Of a stretch of 64,000 nt of DNA, positions 53,104 through 62,006 are shown one piece after another; within the stretch, counting starts at the first letter, position 1, and each line of letters starts with the position of its first letter. The translations under genes were made by a program, and so were the position numbers. This DNA comes from Candidatus Phycosocius bacilliformis (lineage in GTDB: Bacteria > Pseudomonadota > Alphaproteobacteria > Caulobacterales > Aquidulcibacteraceae): the NCBI RefSeq assembly GCF_003112735.1, contig NZ_BFBR01000002.1, positions 248,001 through 312,000 on the forward strand. Direction: 5' to 3'. The notes under the pieces were generated by a model. It ran no database searches. It had not been told where the DNA came from and was given only the letters and a program-made list of their open reading frames with translations.

Positions 53104-53994
53104 ATGACAAGCTGGGTCAGCCGTGCCTTAGACGAGATTAGACAACAGGCCGGAACGCATCATTCTGGTAACAGTTCCGGTGTGGCGGCTTTGCGCGCCG
53201 CCATGATGCAGGACGGCACCATCCAGCCCTCTGAAGCCGCTGCCCTGATCCAGATTCACAAGACGGGTGCACCACCGGCCGGAGAGGCAGGTTGGGCAGA
53301 TTTGTTTGTCGAAGCCATGGCAGACTATTTTGCCTTGAGCCGCGAAGTGCCCATTTATCACGCCTCGGAGTTACGCCCTGATTGGGGCCGCGCCATTCAT
53401 CGGGTCGCCGACGCGCTCATGCTCGATCAATTGGCTGATGCGGCATCAGAGCCAAGCTACCAGGAACGAATGAGCGCCTTGGGCGTGACCGAGGCTGATG
53501 CCCAGACCCTGATTGATGCGTTTGAAAATGACGGCGGATCGGTTCTTGATGAAACCGAATTGCGGGTATTGACCAGCCTGTTTGGGCGGGCGGTGACCTA
53601 TCCCCCCAATTTGCGCCACTATGCTTGGCGGGCAGTTCAGGCCAGCGTGCTCGCCGATAAAACCATCAATGCGTCCGAGCTTAGGCTCTTGACCGCGATT
53701 GTGATGGGCCCGGCCAGCTTGTCGGGTGTGGCGGTTGACCGGGCGGAGGCCGACATGCTGGTAGCCCTCGATCACACAGTCCAGGATGCACGCAAGGATC
53801 GCGGCTGGCCTGCCTTCTTTGCCCAGAGCATCGCCAATCACCTCTTATATGCCGGGGGCAGCCCGGGGCGGCTTGATCAAGCCGAAACCGCTTGGCTCAA
53901 CACGCTTTATGCTCGCAATCACACCGCAGGAGTTCAAGCTCTAAAGGAATGGTTGGCCGACCATGCTGATGATGCCGACAACGATCCGCTTTGA
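53104..53994 (+). CDS. Unknown protein with four TerB-like acidic repeats
   Basis: 296 residues from ATG 53104 (AGGAG 8 nt upstream; the frame extends 12 codons further without a site). Four segments share the pattern D-x-x-[I/L]-x-x-x-E-x-x-x-L: 36-48, 143-157, 184-197 and 254-268, spaced irregularly in an all-helical protein. The pattern resembles TerB/DjlA-like metal-binding helical units or weak EF-hand loops. No signal peptide or membrane helix. Function unknown. A terminator follows. Confidence 0.72.
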   Translation: MTSWVSRALDEIRQQAGTHHSGNSSGVAALRAAMMQDGTIQPSEAAALIQIHKTGAPPAGEAGWADLFVEAMADYFALSREVPIYHASELRPDWGRAIHRVADALMLDQLADAASEPSYQERMSALGVTEADAQTLIDAFENDGGSVLDETELRVLTSLFGRAVTYPPNLRHYAWRAVQASVLADKTINASELRLLTAIVMGPASLSGVAVDRAEADMLVALDHTVQDARKDRGWPAFFAQSIANHLLYAGGSPGRLDQAETAWLNTLYARNHTAGVQALKEWLADHADDADNDPL

Positions 53995-54030
53995 TCACAG
54001 TCAAAGCCCACAGCACCTGAACACCCAGCA

Positions 54031-54064
54031 AAAAGGCGGCCTACACAAAGTTGGCCGCCCTTTT
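54031..54064. terminator. Bidirectional terminator between repeat-protein gene and clpA
   Basis: Stem GGCGGCC/GGCCGCC with one bulged base, extended by AAAA/TTTT on both sides, so a T tract is available on either strand. It lies between convergent genes. Confidence 0.8.
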
Positions 54065-54078
54065 CATGTCTGAAGTCC

Positions 54079-56415
54079 TTATTCTGCACCCTCGGCTTCA
54101 GGGTGAGCAGCCCCCTTCTTATTGGGCTTAGGTAGAGCTGGCTCAAAGAAGAAGGTGAGATTCTCTGTATCAGCCGCATCGACATCCACGCGAACAAGAC
54201 CACCCTTCTTCAATTTGCCAAACAGCAATTCGTCTGCCAGCGGCTTCTTGATCTTTTCTTGGATCAGGCGACCCAGTGGCCTTGCCCCCATCGCCGGATC
54301 ATAGCCACGCACAGCCAACCAGCTGCGGGCGGCATCGGTCAATTCAATCTCCACCTGACGATCTGCCAATTGGGCTTCCAATTGCAGGACAAACTTATCG
54401 ACCACATTGCCGACAATCTCAGGCGTCAGAGCCTTGAAGTGGATGACCGCATCCAGTCGGTTGCGGAATTCAGGCGTGAACAACCGCTTGATGGCCTCAC
54501 CTTCCTCATCATCCTTCTTGCCACGACCAAAGCCAATACCGTCCTTGGCGGCATCCGATGCACCAGCATTGGTGGTCATGATCAGCACAACATTGCGGAA
54601 ATCGACCTTTTTGCCATTAGCGTCGGTCAGAGAGCCGTGATCCATTACCTGCAGCAGAATATTGTACAGATCTGGGTGCGCCTTCTCGATTTCATCGAGC
54701 AGCAAGACGCAATGGGGGTGCTGATCAATACCATCGGTCAACAAGCCGCCTTGATCAAAGCCGACATAGCCTGGAGGGGCCCCGATCAGGCGGCTGACAG
54801 AGTGACGTTCCATATATTCGGACATGTCAAAGCGCAGCATTTCCACGCCCATCGTATTGGCAAGCTGCTTAGCGGCTTCGGTCTTGCCGACCCCAGTGGG
54901 CCCGGCAAACAAATAGGCCCCAATCGGCTTGTTGGGATCACGCAGACCCGCACGCGCCAGTTTGATCGAGGCCGCCAATGCCGTCAGTGCGGTATCTTGG
55001 CCAAACACCACCCGACGCAGATCCGCCTCCAGCGTGCGCAAGGCTTCTGTATCAGATTTGGTGACAGACTTGGATGGAATGCGCGCCATCTTGGCAACGA
55101 CTGCTTCGATCTCTTTGACACCAATGGTCTTTTTGCGCTTGCTTTCAGGCAAAAGCATTTGGCTTGCACCGGTTTCGTCAATCACATCGATGGCTTTATC
55201 GGGCAATTTGCGATCGCCAATATATTTGGCTGACAATTCAACAGCTGCCCGAATGGCTTCGGTGGTGAAGCGGACCTTATGATGCTCTTCATAGGCCGAT
55301 TTCAAACCAATGAGGATTTTCACCGCATCAGGAATGGTCGGCTCCACGACGTCGATCTTCTGGAAGCGGCGCACCAAAGCGCGGTCCTTTTCAAAATGCT
55401 GGCGATATTCTTTGTAGGTGGTCGAGCCCATGCAGCGCATCGACCCCGATTGCAGGGCGGGCTTGAGCAGATTGGACGCATCCATCGCCCCGCCACTGGT
55501 GGCCCCTGCCCCGATCACCGTGTGGATTTCATCGATGAACAAAATGGCATTGGGATGGGCTTCCAATTCCTTCACCACTTGCTTCAAACGCTCTTCAAAA
55601 TCACCCCGATACCGCGTACCGGCCAGAAGCGCGCCCATATCCAGCGAGAAGATGGTGGCTTCGGCCAGAATATCGGGCACGTCGCCTTCCACAATCCGAC
55701 GCGCCAGACCCTCCGCAATGGCGGTTTTGCCAACGCCGGGATCACCGACCAATAGCGGATTATTCTTCTGCCGACGGCACAGGATTTGAATAGCACGATC
55801 AACTTCATCAGCCCGGCCGATCAGCGGATCTACCCGCCCCTTGCGCGACTTCTCATTGAGGTCCACGCAATAGGTCGCCAAGGCCTCACCAGAGCTAGGC
55901 TTTTCCTTTGAACTGACAGTCTCCTCTTGGCGCTCTTCTGAAGCCCCTTTAACGCGCTTCTGCTCAGTCATGCCGGGGCGTTTGGCCACACCATGCGAGA
56001 TGAAATTGACCGCATCATAGCGGGTCATGTCCTGTTCCTGCAGGAAGTAAGCGGCATGGCTTTCCCGTTCGGAGAACAAAGCCACCAGCACATTGGCCCC
56101 GGTCACTTCCGTGCGGCCAGAGCTTTCAACATGGATCACGGCACGCTGGATGACGCGTTGGAAGCCCGCGGTGGGCCGCGCCTCGCTTTCACCCGACACG
56201 ATCAGATTCTTAAGTTCGCCTTCGATATAGCCCAGCAAATCGGCTTTCAGGCGGTCGAGGTCGACATTGCAGGCTTTCAACACATGGGCTGCATCCTCAT
56301 CCTCGATCAGGGCGACCAACAGATGTTCAAGCGTTGCATATTCGTGCTTGTGCTCATTGGCAAAAGCGATGGCACGGTGGAGAGACTGTTCTAGGCCGCG
56401 TGAGAATGAGGGCAC
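54079..56415 (-). CDS. clpA: ATP-dependent Clp protease ATP-binding subunit ClpA
   Basis: 778-residue AAA+ unfoldase of the ClpAP protease. The N-domain (~1-145) binds ClpS. AAA module 1 has Walker [14 protein letters not shown] and module 2 [12 protein letters not shown]. The ClpP-docking loop reads GIGFG rather than the IGL of E. coli ClpA. The C-terminus carries the long charged tail common in alphaproteobacteria. It starts 3 nt after clpS. Confidence 0.96.
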   Translation of the reverse strand: MPSFSRGLEQSLHRAIAFANEHKHEYATLEHLLVALIEDEDAAHVLKACNVDLDRLKADLLGYIEGELKNLIVSGESEARPTAGFQRVIQRAVIHVESSGRTEVTGANVLVALFSERESHAAYFLQEQDMTRYDAVNFISHGVAKRPGMTEQKRVKGASEERQEETVSSKEKPSSGEALATYCVDLNEKSRKGRVDPLIGRADEVDRAIQILCRRQKNNPLLVGDPGVGKTAIAEGLARRIVEGDVPDILAEATIFSLDMGALLAGTRYRGDFEERLKQVVKELEAHPNAILFIDEIHTVIGAGATSGGAMDASNLLKPALQSGSMRCMGSTTYKEYRQHFEKDRALVRRFQKIDVVEPTIPDAVKILIGLKSAYEEHHKVRFTTEAIRAAVELSAKYIGDRKLPDKAIDVIDETGASQMLLPESKRKKTIGVKEIEAVVAKMARIPSKSVTKSDTEALRTLEADLRRVVFGQDTALTALAASIKLARAGLRDPNKPIGAYLFAGPTGVGKTEAAKQLANTMGVEMLRFDMSEYMERHSVSRLIGAPPGYVGFDQGGLLTDGIDQHPHCVLLLDEIEKAHPDLYNILLQVMDHGSLTDANGKKVDFRNVVLIMTTNAGASDAAKDGIGFGRGKKDDEEGEAIKRLFTPEFRNRLDAVIHFKALTPEIVGNVVDKFVLQLEAQLADRQVEIELTDAARSWLAVRGYDPAMGARPLGRLIQEKIKKPLADELLFGKLKKGGLVRVDVDAADTENLTFFFEPALPKPNKKGAAHPEAEGAE

Positions 56416-56418
56416 GTT

Positions 56419-56784
56419 CTACTCCTTTTCCATGGTACATTGCAGGGGATGCTGATTGCGCCGGGCAAGATCCATGACCTGCGCGACCTTGGTTTCGGCT
56501 ACTTCGTAAGAATATACTCCACACACACCCACGCCCGATTGATGGACGTGCAACATGATACGTGTCGCGCTTTCTCGCGACTTGTTGAAGAAACGCTCCA
56601 ACACATAGACCACAAACTCCATCGGCGTGTAGTCATCATTCAATACCAGCACCCGATAGAGCGATGGCTTCTTCGTCTTCGGCTTGGCGCGTGCGACAAC
56701 CGCAGTACTGCGGCCACCACCAGGTGTGTTGCCATCGGTACCAAAGCCGTCATCGTCCATATCGTCACCGCGTTCGTCGCTCAT
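56419..56784 (-). CDS. clpS: ATP-dependent Clp protease adaptor ClpS
   Basis: 121 residues from ATG 56784; the frame is open to 56850, but no ribosome site decides, and ATG 56760 is also possible. The N-degron pocket motif [15 protein letters not shown] is followed by [27 protein letters not shown], the adaptor core. The N-terminal ~40 residues are acidic and flexible. ClpS delivers N-degron substrates, including those made by Bpt, to ClpA. Confidence 0.93.
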   Translation of the reverse strand: MSDERGDDMDDDGFGTDGNTPGGGRSTAVVARAKPKTKKPSLYRVLVLNDDYTPMEFVVYVLERFFNKSRESATRIMLHVHQSGVGVCGVYSYEVAETKVAQVMDLARRNQHPLQCTMEKE

Positions 56785-56951
56785 CTGATCAACCGTCTCA
56801 TGACGTCTGCCTCGGCAGACACTGTGCTTGGGCTTCTGAAAGAAACTCAATCGTTGACTATAGATAAGTGCTTTGCCGAATTCTGGAAGCCTATTTCGTG
56901 TGCAAGGGCTGGATAAGTTCGCAGCAACCCCGCCCCCATGACATATAGCGC

Positions 56952-56984
56952 AAAAAAGGGTCCGAGGCAGGCTCGGACCCTTTT
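56952..56984 (-). terminator. Strong terminator downstream of the phasin gene
   Basis: A perfect 13-bp stem (AAAAGGGTCCGAG/CTCGGACCCTTTT), loop of 5, with a six-T run on the - strand. It lies 42 nt after the phasin stop and insulates clpS-clpA from phasin transcription. Confidence 0.9.
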
Positions 56985-57025
56985 AAGTCGGTCAATTCTA
57001 CTCAATAACCGCTGAGCGGGCAGGC

Positions 57026-57709
57026 TTAGCGGGCAGACTGGATGGATGACCACAGCGCACTAGCCCGTTCGCTGATCGGCTTGGCCGACTCTTTGGTCGC
57101 AGCCAGCAACACATCCGACACTTTGGTGAATTCGGCAAAATAGGTTGCCACGGCATTCTTGGTGTAATCAGCCTGAATTTCGACAGCTTCTTGCAGCGAC
57201 TTCACACTACCAAGGCTCTTGGCAACTTCAGTGGCTTGAGCTGCGGAAGCCTGCACATAAGCAAGGCTGATTTCAGATGCCTGCTTAACCCCTTCTGCTG
57301 CGATCTTAGCCGAAGACGTCAGGGCTTCAACATTGGCCTTACTATGGCTGTAGGCATCGCCAAAAGCTGTTTGCAACTTTTCATAGCCGGCTTGGAAGGC
57401 TTCAGTGGTGGGGGCAAATACGGTCTCGAAAGAAGTGGACTTGCTGGTCATGGGGGCTTTCTCCTGATGTTCGGCTCTCGGCCGGGAATCGGGTGTGGTT
57501 TCCAAGGAAGAGGGATTGGGAGCGTCCTTTAGGCCGCGTTCAGCAAGAGCCTGAAGGACAGGCCGCTCGGCGGGTGCGTCTGCGCCATGATCGGCCTGCG
57601 CGGGAGACAAAGACAAAGATGACCCCGCCACCTTTGAGGCTGGGCTTCGTGCAGACGTTGCCCGGCGTGGCTTTGGCGCAGACTTGGCCGTCACTTTTTT
57701 GGTCGCCAT
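57026..57709 (-). CDS. Phasin (PHA granule-associated protein)
   Basis: 227 residues from ATG 57709 (GGAG 7 nt upstream). The last ~140 residues are a phasin_2-type helical coat domain (FETVFAPTTEAFQAGYEKLQTAF ... AQATEVAKSLGSVKSLQEAVEIQADYTKNAV). The first ~95 residues are low-complexity: a Lys/Arg/Ala/Pro-rich head (MATKKVTAKSAPKPRRATS) then a Pro/Ala/Glu-rich linker. A second ATG at 57451 has an even better site (AGGAG, 8-nt spacing) and would give a 141-residue standard-size phasin. Both forms may be made. It coats and sizes polymer granules made by PhaC. Confidence 0.88.
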   Translation of the reverse strand: MATKKVTAKSAPKPRRATSARSPASKVAGSSLSLSPAQADHGADAPAERPVLQALAERGLKDAPNPSSLETTPDSRPRAEHQEKAPMTSKSTSFETVFAPTTEAFQAGYEKLQTAFGDAYSHSKANVEALTSSAKIAAEGVKQASEISLAYVQASAAQATEVAKSLGSVKSLQEAVEIQADYTKNAVATYFAEFTKVSDVLLAATKESAKPISERASALWSSIQSAR

Positions 57710-58132
57710 CATATTTCTCCGCGATCTTGTCAGAGCCAACAGGCGTTGCCGACCAGTGGCTCCAATTCATTTCGCAGTTGCAGCATGCACCTTCGCACTT
57801 GCAGCGTCAAGCGATTCCGAAGCCTCAATCCGCGACAAATGTGCCCGCATTGGGTCATGGTGGCTTTTTTCCCTGCCGCAAAGCCTGTTGGATGAGACCC
57901 GGTTTTGTCCCTGCTTGACGCGGCCTCTGCTGGACGACCTGACGGTTTCGTGTGGGGGAGTTCGATTGACAGCGCCAGAAAGTGTGATCACAAATTAACC
58001 GCGCCTGCGTAAACCATGTTCAAAACAGTGGTTGGGCTGCGCCTTGCGGCTCCGGCGTCCGGTCGGCCCGTCGCGTTAAGCCTAAGTAAACCATAAGCTT
58101 CTTAGGCTGATCGAAAGTTCTCGGAGACCAAC
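57710..58132. other. Divergent intergenic region between phasin and DacF-like genes
   Basis: A 423-nt gap with no convincing coding sequence on either strand. It holds the phasin promoter region with a phased direct repeat (57771-57805) and the leader of the carboxypeptidase gene. A GC-rich stretch at about 58041-58075 has no clean hairpin. Confidence 0.5.
57771..57805. repeat. Phased 14-bp direct repeat upstream of phasin
   Basis: TTCGCAGTTGCAGC at 57771-57784 and TTCGCACTTGCAGC at 57792-57805 differ at one base and are offset by 21 bp, about two helical turns. The GCAG/CTGC content recalls the TGC-rich sites bound by PhaR-type repressors of phasin genes. The repeat is seen; the regulator is inferred. 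Confidence 0.55.
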
Positions 58133-60262
58133 ATGGCAAGTCGCTCGTTTTCATTCAGACTGATCGGCGTCTCGATGATGATGGTGATGGCCTGGATGAC
58201 GACAGCACCGGCTCCTGTTGAAGCAGCTTCAGGATCTCGGACTGAAGCCAAAACAAAAGCAGCAAAATCCAAGACAGCTAAGGCGACAAAGTCGCGCGCG
58301 TCGAACGCGAAAGCAACCCGCACCCAATCTGCACGCACCAAATCAACCAAAGCCCGTGGCAACCGCGCTGAGGCCACGCGGGCTTCGGCGTCCCGGGCCA
58401 AAGGTGCACGGACAAACAGCAGAAATCGTGAGACCACCCGCACAGCCGCCGCAAGTCGAGTGCCCACCTCTGTGGCTCAAACTCCGGCGCGGCAAGTTGC
58501 CCCCAGCACAAACACGCGCTTTGCCCAGATTGTGGTGGATGCCGATACCCAAGAAGTGATTTACGAGGAAAATGCCCGCGCATTGCGTCGGCCTGCTTCC
58601 ATCACCAAAGTGATGACACTTTATTTGCTGTTCGACGCTTTGGAAAAGGGTCAGGTGAGCTGGAACGATCGGATTGTGTTTTCCAGCTATGCAAGCCGTC
58701 AAGCCCCGACCAAGCTGGGCATTGCTCCAGGCAACTCAATCTCGATGCAAACGGCAGTTGAAGCGCTGGTTGTTCGCTCGGCCAATGACGTGGCTGCTGC
58801 AGTGGCTGAGACTTTGGGTGGCAGTGAAGCGAATTTTGCCAGCATGATGACGGCCAAGGCGCGTGAATTGGGGATGGAGAACACCACGTTCGGCAATGCG
58901 TCGGGACTGCCCCACCCAATCCAATTCACCACAGCAGAAGATCTCGCCCGGTTAGCCATCGCCATCCGGCGGGATTTTCCCGACCAGTATCATTGGTTCT
59001 CAACACCCCAAATGGTGTTCAACGGCCAAGTCACCCGCAACCACAACCATTTGATGGGCCGTATGGAGGGCATGGACGGCCTCAAGACCGGCTTCACCCG
59101 CGATTCTGGCTTCAATCTGGCAGCGACCACAGAGCGCAATGGTCGGCGCGTGGTAACGGTCGTTCTGGGCGGCAAAACCCGCTTTTCCCGTGACGACTTT
59201 GTCGAAATGCTGACTGAGTCGGCGTTCCGAGATTTGCAAGCAGCCCCGCAGGGCTTTGCAAACTTGGATGCCCCTGCCCCATTTGTTTTGACAGATGCCC
59301 GAGACCGGGCGGATGCCGAAGCCCTCGTCGCCCAAACGGCCTCATTGGTGCAGGCCAGCATTCCGCATGGCGAGCGTAAAGGTCAATTGGCCTTGGTTCG
59401 TACCGAGCGTACGCGCGGCTTTGACAAAGGCAAGCCCAGCATCTTGTTGGCAGACATGAACACCTCAGCTGGTCGGGCCGTCCTGTTTGACAGCCAATCC
59501 AACCAAAGCAATGCAAGCGACCGCACCGACGAGAATGAGGATGTTGCCGAGGCAACAGGCACACAACTTCCTGCCGCCCAGCTCGCTCAATTGCCGCAAG
59601 CCCCATTGCAAGAAGGAAGTCCTGCTGCGGCGACACCAAACCGGATCGCCGCACTTGGGCTGCGGTCAGTACAAGTCAGCTACAGCACAAATCTCGCCCC
59701 GCAGCCAAGCGAGGCTGGTTCGAGCACGCGACCTGTCATGGACTTTGCGGTCATGCCCATCCGCGATGCAGGTGAGGTCACACAGGATTCCCCCCCCGCC
59801 CCGGCACCGATGGTAGCCGTGGCTGCGGTAGCGGAAGAACAAATCCGCTTACAGGAGGCCCGCGCCCTCGCAGTCCGTCAAGCCAATGAGCGCCGAGAAG
59901 CCGACCGCGCTGCGGAAGCTCGCGCGAAGGCCGTTGCTGATCGGGAAGAAGCACGCCGTCAACAAGCCGCCCGTGCGGTGGCCGCCCGCCGAGAGAATGA
60001 TCGTCAATTGATCGCTGGACGGGCACGCGGGGATGCCATTGTGCAAGTTGGTGCTTTCCGCAGCCAAAAGGACGCCAAAGCGGCTCTGGCCCAGTTTTCA
60101 CGCCATTTCCCGTCGTTTGCCAGCCGCGAAGTATCGAGTGTCAAGCGGGCCGACGGGGTCTGGTATCGTGCCCGTTTCTCAGGCTTGGGTTCCAGTGTTG
60201 CCCGTGAGGCTTGCCGCATCGTTTCTGGCCGAGGCGGCACCTGTCAAATCGTGGCAGACTAA
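58133..60262 (+). CDS. D-alanyl-D-alanine carboxypeptidase with basic tract and SPOR domain
   Basis: 709 residues. Signal peptide to about 31. Residues 34-109 are very basic (23 Lys/Arg, 3 Glu, rich in Ala/Thr/Ser). The DD-carboxypeptidase domain (~128-400) has SITK (156-159), SAN (216-218) and KTG (318-320), the complete penicillin-binding triad of the DacF/PBP5-6 group. A ~230-residue linker includes a charged Ala/Arg/Glu helix, then a C-terminal SPOR domain from about 635 (VQVGAFRSQKDAKAAL) that targets septal, denuded peptidoglycan. It trims pentapeptides in the periplasm. Confidence 0.92.
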   Translation: MASRSFSFRLIGVSMMMVMAWMTTAPAPVEAASGSRTEAKTKAAKSKTAKATKSRASNAKATRTQSARTKSTKARGNRAEATRASASRAKGARTNSRNRETTRTAAASRVPTSVAQTPARQVAPSTNTRFAQIVVDADTQEVIYEENARALRRPASITKVMTLYLLFDALEKGQVSWNDRIVFSSYASRQAPTKLGIAPGNSISMQTAVEALVVRSANDVAAAVAETLGGSEANFASMMTAKARELGMENTTFGNASGLPHPIQFTTAEDLARLAIAIRRDFPDQYHWFSTPQMVFNGQVTRNHNHLMGRMEGMDGLKTGFTRDSGFNLAATTERNGRRVVTVVLGGKTRFSRDDFVEMLTESAFRDLQAAPQGFANLDAPAPFVLTDARDRADAEALVAQTASLVQASIPHGERKGQLALVRTERTRGFDKGKPSILLADMNTSAGRAVLFDSQSNQSNASDRTDENEDVAEATGTQLPAAQLAQLPQAPLQEGSPAAATPNRIAALGLRSVQVSYSTNLAPQPSEAGSSTRPVMDFAVMPIRDAGEVTQDSPPAPAPMVAVAAVAEEQIRLQEARALAVRQANERREADRAAEARAKAVADREEARRQQAARAVAARRENDRQLIAGRARGDAIVQVGAFRSQKDAKAALAQFSRHFPSFASREVSSVKRADGVWYRARFSGLGSSVAREACRIVSGRGGTCQIVAD

Positions 60263-60426
60263 CGCTGCATCTCACCGCATCCGCAAACCACGCACGAACA
60301 GGTTTGCTGCAGGGCAAGGCTGCGCGCCTGGCCATCTCAAGCCTTTTTCTGACGAAGGAACCCATCAGAGGCATTGCAATAAATTAAAGTCACCATAGGC
60401 TAGCCCAAAGTTTTGAGGGGGCCAAT

Positions 60427-61911
60427 TTGAATAATCGTTTTTTGAACATGGCAAAGGCCGTGGCATTGGTTACACTGATCCCAATTGCTGCGCTGTGCAT
60501 TTCTAACCTGGTTTCGCAATCCTATCAGGGAGATTTCATTGCGAGCATGATGGATTATGCGCGCGAGAATAATCTATCTGTCCAAACCGATAGGATTCCT
60601 GATTATCGCGATCTTTGTGCCACGCATAATCCTGAAGACGCCGAGCTTTGTGCACCAGCACGCCAGCTTGAGATTTTCGAATTCGGTGCTCTGGTCAGCC
60701 TCGCGGTGGGGCTTGGGCTTTTTGGGCTCTTGGCCTTGGCGCGCCTCTATGCGGGACACAACCGACAAAGGCTGGCTTTTGTTCTGCCGCCTCTAACACG
60801 TGTCATGGTGCTTGGACTTTCTTTGTCGATCATCCTGCAAGGGGCTGTGGCGGTATTTGGCATTTATATCGCCGAAACTGTTTTTATTGGACGGGTCCAT
60901 TTTGTGGTGCTGGCGGGGATTGCGTTTGCTGCTGTGATCGGCGGCGTCAACCTTGTTGAAGCATCCTTCAAAGCCATGCAGACATTGAATTTGGCGATCC
61001 AAGGCGTGGTGATAGATGATGCCACAGGCCCTGATTTGATCGCACTTGTGCATGAGGTTGCCGATGAAGTAGGAGCCCGTCGCCCTGACAATATTGTTGT
61101 TGGGCTGGAGCCAAGCTTTTTTGTGACGGGGGCTGAGGTCACGGTCTATCCAGCGGCTGAGGATCTGACGGGGTCTACACTCTATTTGCCCGTACCCTTT
61201 CTTCGTATCTTGTCACAGGATGAATTGCGCGCAGTGATTGGCCATGAAATGGGCCACTTCATTGGGGAAGATACTGAATACTCGCTGAAATTCTATCCAG
61301 CCTATGCCCGGCTTGATACAGCCATGCACGCCTTAATCGATGAACATGGGCGGATCGACTATGTGAAGGTCCCGACCCTCTCATTTCTCCAACTCTTGCA
61401 TGATGAGTTTTCGGTCGTCGAGCGCAAAATTGGACGCGAGCGCGAAATAAGTGCTGATCAAATTGGTGCCAAAGTCAGCAACGCAAAGGCCTTGGCAACC
61501 TCGCTTCTCAAATTCAGCTTATTTGCAGATGCGTGGGCGACTTTGCGCGCCGAAAACGTTGACCGTCTTAATCAAGGTGAGTTTCTGACAGACTTAAATG
61601 CTGAATATGTCGACGTTTGCCAGAAAGCATTCAAGGAAATGGATTTCGCAGAGCGCAAGAACGATCTTCTGGCGTTTGAGATGGCCCATCCCAACGACAC
61701 CCACCCGACCTTGCGTGAGCGACTGTCAGCCTTGGGCATCGATAGCGGCATCTTTCATAAAGAAGATATGGCGCTGGCAAACAATCCGCTGACCGGCCTT
61801 CTGACCGCCTATGACAAGATCGCGGTCCAACTCACCAAAGCAGAGCACCGCAAGATGATCGGACAAGGCTTTGCCGACCCACCTTCCTATGCTGCTTTGC
61901 GTGATGATTGA
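60427..61911 (+). CDS. Membrane M48 family metalloprotease
   Basis: 494 residues starting at TTG 60427, supported by GAGGGG 6 nt upstream; ATG 60448 is an alternative. Four hydrophobic helices at about 9-29, 86-107, 124-146 and 155-178 precede a cytosolic or periplasmic protease domain with VIGHEMGHFIGED (H273, E274, H277) and the third zinc ligand region EREISADQIGAK. It belongs with HtpX/Ste24-like proteases. Base composition is lower in GC than its neighbours (28 of 60 in a line at 60541), hinting at separate origin. Not clearly in an operon with the carboxypeptidase gene 164 nt upstream. Confidence 0.83.
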   Translation: MNNRFLNMAKAVALVTLIPIAALCISNLVSQSYQGDFIASMMDYARENNLSVQTDRIPDYRDLCATHNPEDAELCAPARQLEIFEFGALVSLAVGLGLFGLLALARLYAGHNRQRLAFVLPPLTRVMVLGLSLSIILQGAVAVFGIYIAETVFIGRVHFVVLAGIAFAAVIGGVNLVEASFKAMQTLNLAIQGVVIDDATGPDLIALVHEVADEVGARRPDNIVVGLEPSFFVTGAEVTVYPAAEDLTGSTLYLPVPFLRILSQDELRAVIGHEMGHFIGEDTEYSLKFYPAYARLDTAMHALIDEHGRIDYVKVPTLSFLQLLHDEFSVVERKIGREREISADQIGAKVSNAKALATSLLKFSLFADAWATLRAENVDRLNQGEFLTDLNAEYVDVCQKAFKEMDFAERKNDLLAFEMAHPNDTHPTLRERLSALGIDSGIFHKEDMALANNPLTGLLTAYDKIAVQLTKAEHRKMIGQGFADPPSYAALRDD

Positions 61912-61929
61912 GCTGTTGGCATCAAGAGC

Positions 61930-61961
61930 AAGCATTTGGGCGTTTTACCGCCCAAGTGCTT
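61930..61961. terminator. Hairpin between convergent M48 protease and guaA genes
   Basis: A 13-bp stem AAGCATTTGGGCG / CGCCCAAGTGCTT, with one G-T pair and loop TTTTAC. The flanking sequence is only weakly T-rich, so it is a terminator or 3'-end stabiliser for either strand. Confidence 0.65.
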
Positions 61962-62006
61962 CGTTCTCCGCGTTAGAATAACCGTTGATGGGCCTTGCCT
62001 GCCACG

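Noticed and set aside
54259-55233. 324-codon open frame on the + strand inside clpA
   Set aside because: Antisense shadow of clpA; composition is Gln/Ile/His-rich and motif-free, with no ribosome site.
58076-58090. TTAA-N7-TAAA resembling a CtrA box before the carboxypeptidase gene
   Set aside because: The second half-site departs from the TTAA-N7-TTAA consensus and single near-matches are expected by chance; worth only a genome-scale check.
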